A DNA stretch of 64,000 nt. Origin: Fumia sp045121595 (GTDB taxonomy: Bacteria > Bacillota > Clostridia > Oscillospirales > Ruminococcaceae). Below the pieces are notes generated by a model that was not told the origin of the DNA, did not search any database, and saw only the letters and a program-made list of their open reading frames with translations. How positions within the stretch are numbered: the stretch's first letter is position 1; every line of letters starts with the position of its first letter. Positions 41,221 to 49,755 of the stretch are shown here, one piece after another. A program made the translations under genes and the position numbers. The stretch spans positions 58,414-122,413 of the forward strand of contig JBGVGI010000027.1 of assembly GCA_045121595.1 (NCBI GenBank), written 5' to 3'.

Positions 41221-42126
41221 CTACTCGAAAAGTGCTTCGGCAAAGCTTTCAGGGTTAAAGGGTTGTAAATCGTCAATTCCCTCACCCACACCGATAAATC
41301 TCACTGGCAGTCCCAGTTTATTCTTAAGAGAAATCACTATACCGCCTTTTGCAGTACCGTCAAGCTTTGTAAGAACGATGCCCGTAATATTTGCGGCTTC
41401 TTTAAAAAGCTCCGCCTGACTTACGGCGTTCTGACCCGTTGTGGAGTCAAGCACTAAAAGAACTTCAACGTCGCAACCTTCTGCTTTGGTGTTTACAATT
41501 TTAAACATCTTGTGAAGCTCGTCCATAAGGTTTTTCTTGTTATGAAGTCTACCCGCCGTGTCGATAAGCAAAATATCAGTACCTCTTGCCTTCGCAGCTT
41601 CTATAGAATCGTAAACCACAGCGGCAGGGTCAGCACCCTCTTTGTGTTTTACAATATCAACACCGCTTCTTTGTGTCCAGACTTCAAGCTGGTCAATTGC
41701 GGCAGCCCTGAAAGTATCGGCAGCGGCAACGAGCACCTTTTTACCCTGTGCTTTAAAATTCGCAGACATCTTACCGATAGTGGTTGTCTTACCCGCACCG
41801 TTAACCCCGATTACAAATATAATCGAAGGCTTTGTATCCATATGAAAATCTTCGTCACCACTAAGTATTCCCGAAATAATCTCTTTAAGCAAGGATTTTA
41901 CTTCGGACGGGTCTTTGGTACCTGTTTCCTTGATTTTTGCGCGAAGTTTTTCGCATATATCCGCAGCGGTAGAAACGCCTACATCGGACATAATAAGAAT
42001 TTCTTCAAGCTCTTCCATAAAGTCTTCGTCGATTTTAGTAAAAGAATTGAGCACCGAATCGACTTTACTCATCATGGAGTCTCTTGTTTTCTTAAGTCCT
42101 TCTTTAATCTTGTTAAAAAATCCCAT
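41221..42126 (-). CDS. ftsY: Signal recognition particle receptor FtsY
   Basis: The 301-residue protein is the SRP GTPase NG domain: the P loop GVNGAGKT (107-114), DTFRAAA, DTAGRLHNK and TKLDGTAKGG. The usual long acidic A domain is absent, so it starts almost at the helical N domain, as in many Gram-positives. It docks SRP-bound ribosomes at the membrane. The preferred start at 42126 lies six bases inside an upstream GTG. It is 17 bases after smc. Confidence 0.95.
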   Translation of the reverse strand: MGFFNKIKEGLKKTRDSMMSKVDSVLNSFTKIDEDFMEELEEILIMSDVGVSTAADICEKLRAKIKETGTKDPSEVKSLLKEIISGILSGDEDFHMDTKPSIIFVIGVNGAGKTTTIGKMSANFKAQGKKVLVAAADTFRAAAIDQLEVWTQRSGVDIVKHKEGADPAAVVYDSIEAAKARGTDILLIDTAGRLHNKKNLMDELHKMFKIVNTKAEGCDVEVLLVLDSTTGQNAVSQAELFKEAANITGIVLTKLDGTAKGGIVISLKNKLGLPVRFIGVGEGIDDLQPFNPESFAEALFE

Positions 42127-42143
42127 AAACACTCACTTTTCTT

Positions 42144-45100
42144 TTAGTTAGAACCTATTTTACCGAGTTTACCCTCAATTTCGGAAACCTTGAGGTCTAA
42201 AAGCTTGGATACGCCTTCCTCCTGCATAGTAACGCCGTAAAGCATATCGGCTTCTTCCATAGTTCCTCGACGATGGGTAATCATAATAAACTGTGTTTTA
42301 TCACTGAGCATTCTCAAATAACTTGCATATTTCGTTACGTTTACGTCGTCGAGTGCCGCCTCGATTTCGTCGAGCACACAGAAAGGTGACGGACGTACCT
42401 TCAAAATAGCAAAGTAAATGGCAATCGCAACAAAGGACTGCTCACCACCTGAAAGGGATGCTAAGTTTTTGATAATCTTTCCAGGAGGCTGAACGTTGAT
42501 GTCAATACCCGATTCTAAGATATCCTCGGGGTCACTGAGAGAAAGGTTTGCTCTTCCTCCTCCGAAAAGTTCCACGAAAATTCTTCCGAAATGTTCGTTG
42601 ATTTTTGCAAAGCTTTCTGTGAAGATTGCTTCCATTTCCTTTGTAAGTGCCGAGATAAGGCGTGTAAGCTCATCTTTTGAACGGGAAGCGTCACTTACCT
42701 GTTCTTTAAGGAAAGCATAACGCTCGGAAACTTCCTTATATTCCTCAATTGCAGAAAGGTTTACTGTACCTAAAGACTTAATCTTGTTTTTAACGGAATT
42801 AAGTTCTTTCTGTGCGGCAGAGGTATCTTCGATTTCAACGGCAATTTCTGCCGCCTCACTTCTTGTGAGTTCGTAATCTTCCCAAAGTCTTGAGATGATA
42901 TTATCGTAATCCTTCTGTGCAGAAAGCTTCTGTTCTTCAAGTCGTGCAAGTTCTCCTGCTGCCGCTTCTTTTTTAGCGGAAACTTCCTTTTCCTCTGCAC
43001 GGAGTTTTGTGGTTTCGCCCTCAATCTGAGTGCGTTTTTCCAATACGTCTTTTATCTTCTGTTCGTATTCTTCAATCTGTGAAGCGAAGGTAATACCCTC
43101 TGCTTCTTTTTCCGAAACCTCACTCTTGAGGCCTTCGATGGTATCAAGATAGCCTTGTTTTTGTGCTTCGAGTGAAGCTTTTTCTTCATCGGACTTAAGT
43201 TTTCTTCCCGAAAGCTCTGTAATCATTATCAAAAGATTTTCGGTATCCTTGTGAAGCTCAATTTCACGGAGTCCGAGTTTGCTTAAAGCATCGGAAAGCT
43301 CCTCACGTTCTTTCGTAAGATCACCCTGACTTCCCGCAAATTCACTGAGCTCTGCTTTAAGTTCGTTCTGTCTTACGGTAAGTTTTTCAGTATTATCTTT
43401 AGCTTCAGCTATATCGTTTTCTGCTTTTTTAAGTTTCTTTTCGCTTTCTTCAAGCTGACCTTCAAGCAGAACGTTTCGTGCCGAAAGCTGAGAAAGATAC
43501 TGTTCGTGATGCTGTAAATCACCCGAAAAACGCAAATAGTCTTCATTTGCAACAATCATTTCGGAGTTAGCGCCCTCACGGGTAGCCTGTAAAGCTTTAA
43601 TCTGTTCTGAGAGTTCGTTTAATTTAAACTCCTGAATAGCCTTGTCTTCCTCAAGACGTTTTGCTTCTTCTCTTAATTTTTCTGCTTCGTTTTTACGGCT
43701 TAAGATACCCTGATTTTTTGCAGCAGAACCACCCGTAAAGCTACCGCCGGGGTTTACCTGCTGACCGTCAAGGGTAACGATTTTAAATTTATAGCCGTGT
43801 TTTCTTGAGATTGCAATAGCGGTGTCAAGGTCGTCAACCACTACGATTCTGCCGAGAAGGAAACGTACTACGTTTTCGTATTTCTCATCGTATTTTACAA
43901 GCTCACTTGCAAGTGCAACGTAACCTGCATAATCGTCAAGACCCGCTACTTCTAAAAGTCTGCCGTTAACGGAAGTAAGCGGTAAGAAGGTAGCTCTTCC
44001 CGCTTTTTTCTCGGTAAGCAAACGGATACCTGCTTTTGTAACCGCTTCGTCTTTTACAACTACGTCCTGCAAAGCACCGCCAAGGGCAGTTTCAACCGCA
44101 ACTGAATACTCTTTCTTAACGTCAATAAGCTGAGCAACAGTGCCGTCAACACCTTTCAAAACGCCGTCTTTTGCGGCTTTCATAAGGGTTTTTACACTGA
44201 AAGCAAAGCCTTCAAGGTTTTCTTCAAGGTCGTTTAAAAGCTTGGCTTTTTGGAGTTTTTCCTTAACAGAAAGGTCAATTTTTTCAAACGCTTCCTTGCT
44301 TTCGTCGTATTTAGCCTGACGGGCATCGAGTTTTAAGGTGATACCCGAAATGGTGTTTGTTATGGAAGCTTTCTTGTCCTCAATTTCTTTGATAAGGCCT
44401 TTGAGTTCTTCAATCGTTTCCTTTTCGGACTCAATCTGAGAAGTGAGTGAAGCCTTTTCTTCCTTCACCGCCTGCATACGGGAAAGCTCGTCGGCTTTAA
44501 AGTTTTCAAGGTTTAAAACCGTCATAGAAAAACGTGACAAGTCAAGAACTATTCTGTTTCCTTCATCGTTTAAAGTCTGTAAACGGGAGTCAAAATCATC
44601 ACCCTTTTTGGTAAGAGACGTAAGCTCTTCCTGACGTTTTTCTCTGTCTGCAGTAAGGGTTTTAAGTTCTTCTTTTATGCTTTCAAGACGCGCCTTCTTT
44701 TCAACGATTTCCGCTTCTGCCTGTTCATCGGATTCCTTCTGACGTTTTATTTCTTCTTCGATACGAAGAATATTTTCTTCGTTATGTGTGATATCGTTTT
44801 GTTTTACTGCGATTTCGGATTTAAGCTCTGCAATTCTGTTTTGCAGATTGGTCTTGATATTCTGATATTCTTCGCTCTTTAAAAGGCAGTCTTTCATTTC
44901 CTCGTAAGCGTTTGTTATCTTTTCTTCGATAGCTTCGATTTCAAGAATAAGACGTTCTTCGTCACCTTTTGCAATAAGATATTTGTTTTCCCTTGCTTTT
45001 AAAGCATCCTTATATTTATCAAGTGTTTTAAGCCAGAGAGATACTTCGAGTGATTTTCTTCTGTCGGCAAGTTCGATAAACTGAGCCGCTTTTTCAGACT

Positions 45101-45722
45101 GAATACGCAAAGGTTCAACTCGTCCTTCGAGTTCGCCTAAGATATCGTAAAGTCTTAACAGATTTTCCTGAGCCTGCGAGAGTTTTCTTTCAGCTTCCGC
45201 TTTGCGGTAACGGTATTTGGAAATACCTGCGGCTTCCTCGAAAATCTCACGGCGTTCTTTACTCTTTGCACCTACGATTTCAGCAATTTTACCCTGACCT
45301 ATCATCGAGTAACCGTCTTTACCAAGACCCGTATCCATAAAGAGCTCGTTTACGTCTTTTAAACGCACCTGCTCACCGTTAATAAGATACTCACTATCGC
45401 CTGAACGGTAGTATTTTCTTGTAACGGTAACTTCATCGTTATCAACGGAAAGCTCTCTGCCTCTGTTGTCAAAGGTAAGAGAAACGGTAGCCGCACCCTG
45501 AGGCTTTCTCGCAGCGGTACCTGCAAAAATAACGTCTTCCATCTTGCCGCCACGCAAAGTTTTAGTGGACTGTTCGCCCATAACCCATCGCATAGCGTCA
45601 CTTATATTACTTTTACCGCTTCCGTTAGGGCCGACAACTGCCGTCATACCCTGATTGAAGTTGATTTTAGTTTTATCGGGGAAAGACTTGAATCCTTGTA
45701 TTTCAAGTGATCTTAAACGCAT
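42144..45722 (-). CDS. smc: Chromosome segregation ATPase SMC
   Basis: The 1192-residue protein is full length: Walker A GPNGSGKS (31-38), a long coiled coil, the hinge near 520-650 with GTVAQLIDVKKEYSVAVETALGG, a second coiled coil, signature LSGGEQ (1090-1095) and Walker B VLDE (1116-1119). With ScpA and ScpB it compacts the chromosome. It starts within the last 20 bases of the radical SAM gene. Composition of the coils is rich in Glu and Lys as usual. Confidence 0.98.
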   Translation of the reverse strand: MRLRSLEIQGFKSFPDKTKINFNQGMTAVVGPNGSGKSNISDAMRWVMGEQSTKTLRGGKMEDVIFAGTAARKPQGAATVSLTFDNRGRELSVDNDEVTVTRKYYRSGDSEYLINGEQVRLKDVNELFMDTGLGKDGYSMIGQGKIAEIVGAKSKERREIFEEAAGISKYRYRKAEAERKLSQAQENLLRLYDILGELEGRVEPLRIQSEKAAQFIELADRRKSLEVSLWLKTLDKYKDALKARENKYLIAKGDEERLILEIEAIEEKITNAYEEMKDCLLKSEEYQNIKTNLQNRIAELKSEIAVKQNDITHNEENILRIEEEIKRQKESDEQAEAEIVEKKARLESIKEELKTLTADREKRQEELTSLTKKGDDFDSRLQTLNDEGNRIVLDLSRFSMTVLNLENFKADELSRMQAVKEEKASLTSQIESEKETIEELKGLIKEIEDKKASITNTISGITLKLDARQAKYDESKEAFEKIDLSVKEKLQKAKLLNDLEENLEGFAFSVKTLMKAAKDGVLKGVDGTVAQLIDVKKEYSVAVETALGGALQDVVVKDEAVTKAGIRLLTEKKAGRATFLPLTSVNGRLLEVAGLDDYAGYVALASELVKYDEKYENVVRFLLGRIVVVDDLDTAIAISRKHGYKFKIVTLDGQQVNPGGSFTGGSAAKNQGILSRKNEAEKLREEAKRLEEDKAIQEFKLNELSEQIKALQATREGANSEMIVANEDYLRFSGDLQHHEQYLSQLSARNVLLEGQLEESEKKLKKAENDIAEAKDNTEKLTVRQNELKAELSEFAGSQGDLTKEREELSDALSKLGLREIELHKDTENLLIMITELSGRKLKSDEEKASLEAQKQGYLDTIEGLKSEVSEKEAEGITFASQIEEYEQKIKDVLEKRTQIEGETTKLRAEEKEVSAKKEAAAGELARLEEQKLSAQKDYDNIISRLWEDYELTRSEAAEIAVEIEDTSAAQKELNSVKNKIKSLGTVNLSAIEEYKEVSERYAFLKEQVSDASRSKDELTRLISALTKEMEAIFTESFAKINEHFGRIFVELFGGGRANLSLSDPEDILESGIDINVQPPGKIIKNLASLSGGEQSFVAIAIYFAILKVRPSPFCVLDEIEAALDDVNVTKYASYLRMLSDKTQFIMITHRRGTMEEADMLYGVTMQEEGVSKLLDLKVSEIEGKLGKIGSN

Positions 45723-46698
45723 CCTTTTCCCTTTCCTTTCCTATGGGCTTTACTGTAAGCTTATACCCAAGCTTCTCTGCCCAGATTATATTACTTTTCT
45801 TATGTCCGACGGTTACGGAAACCTCGTTTTGTGGTACAAAAACCGTTACCTCGGACCCTTTTTCATACTTTTCAAATTCCTTTAAAAGGAAGTCTCTTTT
45901 TATAATGCTTTCGCAGATTTCCCTGAAAGCGGGGTGATACGCACCACCCGTGATTTTTTCCTCAAGAGTTTCTGAAGCGTGAAGTCCCACTCTTATAATT
46001 TTAATGCCGTTTTTACTGAACATTTTCATAAGTTCGGCACAGATTTCTGCAGAATCTTCTACTGATACGGGTGAGAAAACCCCGTTTAACCTCAATTCAT
46101 CAAGATAAGTACCCTTTATAACGACAGTCGGGTAAATCCTCACTGTATCGGGTTTTATAAGAATTACTCCCCTTGCCGTTTTATACAGACTTTCTTTACG
46201 GTCTCCATAAAGACCCGTCATAATCTGAAGTCCTAAAGAAAATCCGTATTCTTTTATAAGAAACGATGCCCGTCTTACGTCCTCGCCCGTGTGACCTCTG
46301 CGGTTTAACTTTAAAACCTCGTCGTCTAAGCTCTGTGCACCGAGCTCAATTGCAGTAACGCCGTAGTATTTTAAAATCTCCAGTACGTCACGGGTTATCC
46401 CGTCGGGTCTTGTGGAAATTCTTATTCCCTTTGCCTTTCCTTCCTTAACGTAAGGGAACGCCACCTTTAAAAAGCCAAGCATTTCTTCGGTTGGAAGGCA
46501 GGTGAAACTACCTCCGAAAAAGGCAATTTCGGTATCGTTGTAATCAAGATTATGAGTAAACGCTTCTTTTAACGTTTCGCTCACTTCTTTTGGAGTGACT
46601 TTTTTTATCTCACCTGAGATAGCTTTCTGGTCACAAAAACTGCAATTGTTAGGACATCCAAGGTGTGGAATGAAAATTGCAATATTGCTGTGACTCAT
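45703..46698 (-). CDS. Elp3-like radical SAM protein
   Basis: The 331-residue protein has the radical SAM cluster motif C15-x3-C19-x2-C22 (GCPNNCSFC), then AFFGGSFTCLP, an RPDGI block and IELGAQSLDDEVLKLNRRGHT, all typical of the Elp3/YhcC-like group. It lacks the acetyltransferase domain of true Elp3. A C-terminal region of about 60 residues ends in TVGHKKSNI. The gene sits between rnc and smc in many Clostridia and overlaps smc by 20 bases. A role in tRNA or ribosome modification is plausible but unproven. Confidence 0.8.
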   Translation of the reverse strand: MSHSNIAIFIPHLGCPNNCSFCDQKAISGEIKKVTPKEVSETLKEAFTHNLDYNDTEIAFFGGSFTCLPTEEMLGFLKVAFPYVKEGKAKGIRISTRPDGITRDVLEILKYYGVTAIELGAQSLDDEVLKLNRRGHTGEDVRRASFLIKEYGFSLGLQIMTGLYGDRKESLYKTARGVILIKPDTVRIYPTVVIKGTYLDELRLNGVFSPVSVEDSAEICAELMKMFSKNGIKIIRVGLHASETLEEKITGGAYHPAFREICESIIKRDFLLKEFEKYEKGSEVTVFVPQNEVSVTVGHKKSNIIWAEKLGYKLTVKPIGKEREKDAFKIT

Positions 46699-46708
46699 AA
46701 AACTCCTC

Positions 46709-47386
46709 CTAAAAATCGTACCCCATAAGCTTTAACGCTTCTCTTGCGGCATTCTGTTCCGCCTGTTTTTTACTGCTTCCCTCGCCTTTTCCTATAACGT
46801 TTGAGTTAAGCATAACTTCAAAAGTGAAAATCTTTGCATGGTCGGGACCTTTTTCCTCAACCATAACGTACTCGATTTTTTCTTCACGGTTTTGCTGAAT
46901 TATCTCCTGCAAGGCAGTTTTATAATCGGCAAGTTTATTAGCACTTTTCACGTCAAGTTCAGTGGGAATAAAGCCTAAAACGAACTTTTCGGCTTCTTCA
47001 AATCCGCCGTCAAGATAAATTGCGGCAATTACAGCTTCAAAAGCATCGGAAAGAATGGAGGGGCGGTTTCTTCCGCCCGTCATATCCTCGCCTTTACCGA
47101 GCAGAAGGTAGCTACCAAGATCAATTTTTCTTGCAAATTCGTCGAGCGCCTTTTCACACACAAGACTTGCTCTTAACTTTGTAAGCTCCCCCTCAGGAAT
47201 ATCCTTATATTTTAAAAACAGATGCTTTGCAACAACCAAAGAAAGCACCGAGTCACCTAAAAACTCAAGGCGTTCGTTGTTTTTGCCGTTTTTCTTGCCT
47301 TCGTTTGCGTAAGAAGAATGTGTAAGTGCTCTGTCAAGCAGTTTCTTATCCTGAAACTTATATCCGATTTTTTCTTCAAATTTCAA
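46709..47386 (-). CDS. rnc: Ribonuclease III
   Basis: The 225-residue protein has the catalytic signature NERLEFLGDSVL (37-48) and a C-terminal double-stranded RNA-binding domain (DYKTALQEIIQQNRE, then AKIFTFEVMLNSNVIGKGEGSSKKQAEQNAA). It cuts structured RNAs including the 30S rRNA precursor. It follows plsX by 15 bases; no acpP gene intervenes. Confidence 0.97.
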   Translation of the reverse strand: MKFEEKIGYKFQDKKLLDRALTHSSYANEGKKNGKNNERLEFLGDSVLSLVVAKHLFLKYKDIPEGELTKLRASLVCEKALDEFARKIDLGSYLLLGKGEDMTGGRNRPSILSDAFEAVIAAIYLDGGFEEAEKFVLGFIPTELDVKSANKLADYKTALQEIIQQNREEKIEYVMVEEKGPDHAKIFTFEVMLNSNVIGKGEGSSKKQAEQNAAREALKLMGYDF

Positions 47387-47401
47387 GAAAATACCTTCCT
47401 T

Positions 47402-48409
47402 CTATTCTTCGTCTGTCTGTTTGATTTCAGCCATAGCTTTTTCAATTTCGGGAATAAGTCCCTGATTGGAAAACTTGATAGCCTGACCGATTGCGTTCTT
47501 GAATGCCTTGGGATTTGAGCTTCCGTGTGCTTTGATAACGGGTTTTCTCACACCGAGCAAAGGCGCTCCGCCATACTCTGTATAATCCATAGACTTTTTG
47601 AAAGCCTTGATTTTCTTGAGCATCATAATAGCAGAAAGCTTACCCAATATACCTTCTGAAAACATACCCTTGATTTTTTTACTGAACATCGAAGCAAGAC
47701 CTTCTGTGAGTTTTAAGATAACGTTACCGGTAAATCCGTCGGCAACCGCTACGTCGGCAACACCTGCAGGGATATCCCTTGCTTCAATGTTTCCGATAAA
47801 GTTTACGGGAGCTTCTTTCAAAAGTGCAAAAGCACCTTTCTGAAGGTCGCCACCCTTTGTATCCTCGGTACCAACGTTTACAAGCCCTACACGGGGAGAC
47901 TCAATACCGATGATTTTGTTCATATAGATACTTCCCATAATGCCGAAGCTTGTAAGAGTTTCAGGCTTACAGTCGAGGTTTGCACCTGAGTCCATAAGCA
48001 TATAACAACCCTTAAGTGTAGGAACAACGGTAGCAAGTGCCGCACGTTTGATGCCTTTAATTCTCTTTACTATAAAATTCGCACCTATAACGATAGCACC
48101 CGTGCTTCCCGCACTTACGAAAGCTTCGCCCTCACCGTCTTTAAGCAGGGTGAAAGCTTTTGCCATAGAACATTCGGATTTTTCTTTCATAATGGCAAAC
48201 GGATCGTCATCCATAGTAATTACGTCGGGAGCGTTGACAAAGGTAATGCCGTCAAGAGAAACGCCATTCTCCTTTGCCACGGCGTTAAGCTTTTCTTCGT
48301 CACCCGTAACGATAATCTCAACTCCATATTCTTTTACAGCCATTTCGGAACCTTTAAGCACTGAAAGCGGAGCGTTATCCCCGCCAAAGCCGTCTACGAT
48401 AATTTTCAC
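47402..48409 (-). CDS. plsX: Phosphate acyltransferase PlsX
   Basis: The 335-residue protein matches PlsX: VDGFGGDNAP near the start, SAGSTGAIVIGANF, LMDSGANLDCKPE, NVGTEDTKGG and VADGFTGNVILK. It converts acyl-ACP to acyl phosphate for phospholipid synthesis. I place the start at a GTG (48409) six bases after AAGGTG; the in-frame GTG at 48418 is inside that ribosome site. It lies 24 bases after trmFO. The usual neighbour acpP is missing between it and rnc. Confidence 0.95.
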   Translation of the reverse strand: MKIIVDGFGGDNAPLSVLKGSEMAVKEYGVEIIVTGDEEKLNAVAKENGVSLDGITFVNAPDVITMDDDPFAIMKEKSECSMAKAFTLLKDGEGEAFVSAGSTGAIVIGANFIVKRIKGIKRAALATVVPTLKGCYMLMDSGANLDCKPETLTSFGIMGSIYMNKIIGIESPRVGLVNVGTEDTKGGDLQKGAFALLKEAPVNFIGNIEARDIPAGVADVAVADGFTGNVILKLTEGLASMFSKKIKGMFSEGILGKLSAIMMLKKIKAFKKSMDYTEYGGAPLLGVRKPVIKAHGSSNPKAFKNAIGQAIKFSNQGLIPEIEKAMAEIKQTDEE

Positions 48410-48433
48410 AATCGTCACCTTACCCTTTGCTGT

Positions 48434-49747
48434 TTAAAAACTTATTTCCCTTAAAACTTTTTTAAGCTCATCAATACCGCGGTTTGCAAGTACACTGTAC
48501 CTTTCTTTTTTATCTTTTATACGGTCAGGTAATGGGGGTAAAACTCCCATATTGCTTCCCATCGGCTGAAAATCCGTCTTGGTAACGTCGCTTATATGGT
48601 CACATAACGCGCCAAGCATCGTTTCCTTCGGAAGGTCGATAAGCTTTAATCCTTTTATAGTTCTTGCAAGATTATGTCCTGCAATGAGTCCGCTTGCCGC
48701 AGACTCCATATATCCCTCAACGCCTGTAATCTGCCCTGCAAACCAGACGTTCGGAATTTTTATCATCTGAAAATATCTGTTAAGACATCTCGGTGAGTCT
48801 AAGAAAGTGTTTCTGTGCATTACACCGTAACGCATAAACTCGGCATTCTCAAGTGACGGAATCATCGAGAAAACACGTTTCTGTTCGCCGAATTTAAGGT
48901 TAGTCTGAAAACCTACGATATTGTAAAGAGTACCTTCACTGTTTTCCTTGCGAAGCTGAACTACTGCCCACGGGCGGTGACCCGTTCTCGGGTCTCTTAA
49001 GCCTACGGGTTTTAAAGGACCGAATCTTATGGTATCGGAGCCTCTTTTTGCCATAACTTCAATCGGCATACAGCCTTCATACACCTTAAAATGTTCTTTT
49101 TCAAACTCTTTTAGCGGTACGCTTTCGGCGTTCACCAAAGCTTCAAGAAAAGTTTCATACTCTTCTTTATTCATAGGACAGTTGATGTAGTCGTCATCGC
49201 CTCTTTCGTATCTTGAAGCCGCAAAAGCTATATTCATATCGATACTTTCCGCCGTGATAATCGGGGCTGCCGCATCGTAAAAGCTTAAATGCTCACTGCC
49301 CGTAAGCTTTAAGATTTCCTCGGCAAGTGTATCCGAAGTAAGCGGACCCGTTGCAATAATGACGGGTGAGTCAAACTGAATTTCATCAACTCTTTTTTCT
49401 ATAACGTTTATGAGCGGATTTTCTCTTATCTTTTCGGTAACAAGGTCTGAAAACTTTTCGCGGTCAACGGCTAAAGCACCACCCGCCGCTACCGACGTTT
49501 TCTCTGCACAGTCAAGAATGAGAGAATTCAAAAGTCTCATTTCTTCTTTGAGCATTCCCGAAGCCGATTCAAGACGTGAAGCCTTTAATGAATTCGAGCA
49601 TACAAGTTCCGAAAAGCCTTTATACTTATGTGCCGCAGAATAGTAATGCGGTTTTTGCTCATAAAGGTCAACTTCTATTCCATAAGATGCAAGAGTATAA
49701 GCGGCTTCACAGCCTGCAAGTCCTGCACCGATAACGGTTGCTTTCAT
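48434..49747 (-). CDS. trmFO: Methylenetetrahydrofolate-dependent tRNA methyltransferase TrmFO
   Basis: The 437-residue flavoprotein begins VIGAGLAGCEAAYTLA (the FAD-binding Rossmann motif), includes LVCSNSLKASRLESASGMLKEE and MNKEEY, RFGPLKPVGLRDPRTG, and ends with a second FAD motif GVEGYMESAASGLIAG. It methylates U54 in the T loop of tRNA using folate and FAD. The start at 49747 follows AAGGAG. It overlaps nothing and lies eight bases after topA. Confidence 0.95.
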   Translation of the reverse strand: MKATVIGAGLAGCEAAYTLASYGIEVDLYEQKPHYYSAAHKYKGFSELVCSNSLKASRLESASGMLKEEMRLLNSLILDCAEKTSVAAGGALAVDREKFSDLVTEKIRENPLINVIEKRVDEIQFDSPVIIATGPLTSDTLAEEILKLTGSEHLSFYDAAAPIITAESIDMNIAFAASRYERGDDDYINCPMNKEEYETFLEALVNAESVPLKEFEKEHFKVYEGCMPIEVMAKRGSDTIRFGPLKPVGLRDPRTGHRPWAVVQLRKENSEGTLYNIVGFQTNLKFGEQKRVFSMIPSLENAEFMRYGVMHRNTFLDSPRCLNRYFQMIKIPNVWFAGQITGVEGYMESAASGLIAGHNLARTIKGLKLIDLPKETMLGALCDHISDVTKTDFQPMGSNMGVLPPLPDRIKDKKERYSVLANRGIDELKKVLREISF

Positions 49748-49755
49748 ATAACTCC

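Noticed and set aside
42144..45722. Several plus- and minus-strand shadow frames inside smc
   Set aside because: They arise from the Glu/Lys-rich coiled-coil codons and have no ribosome sites or motifs.
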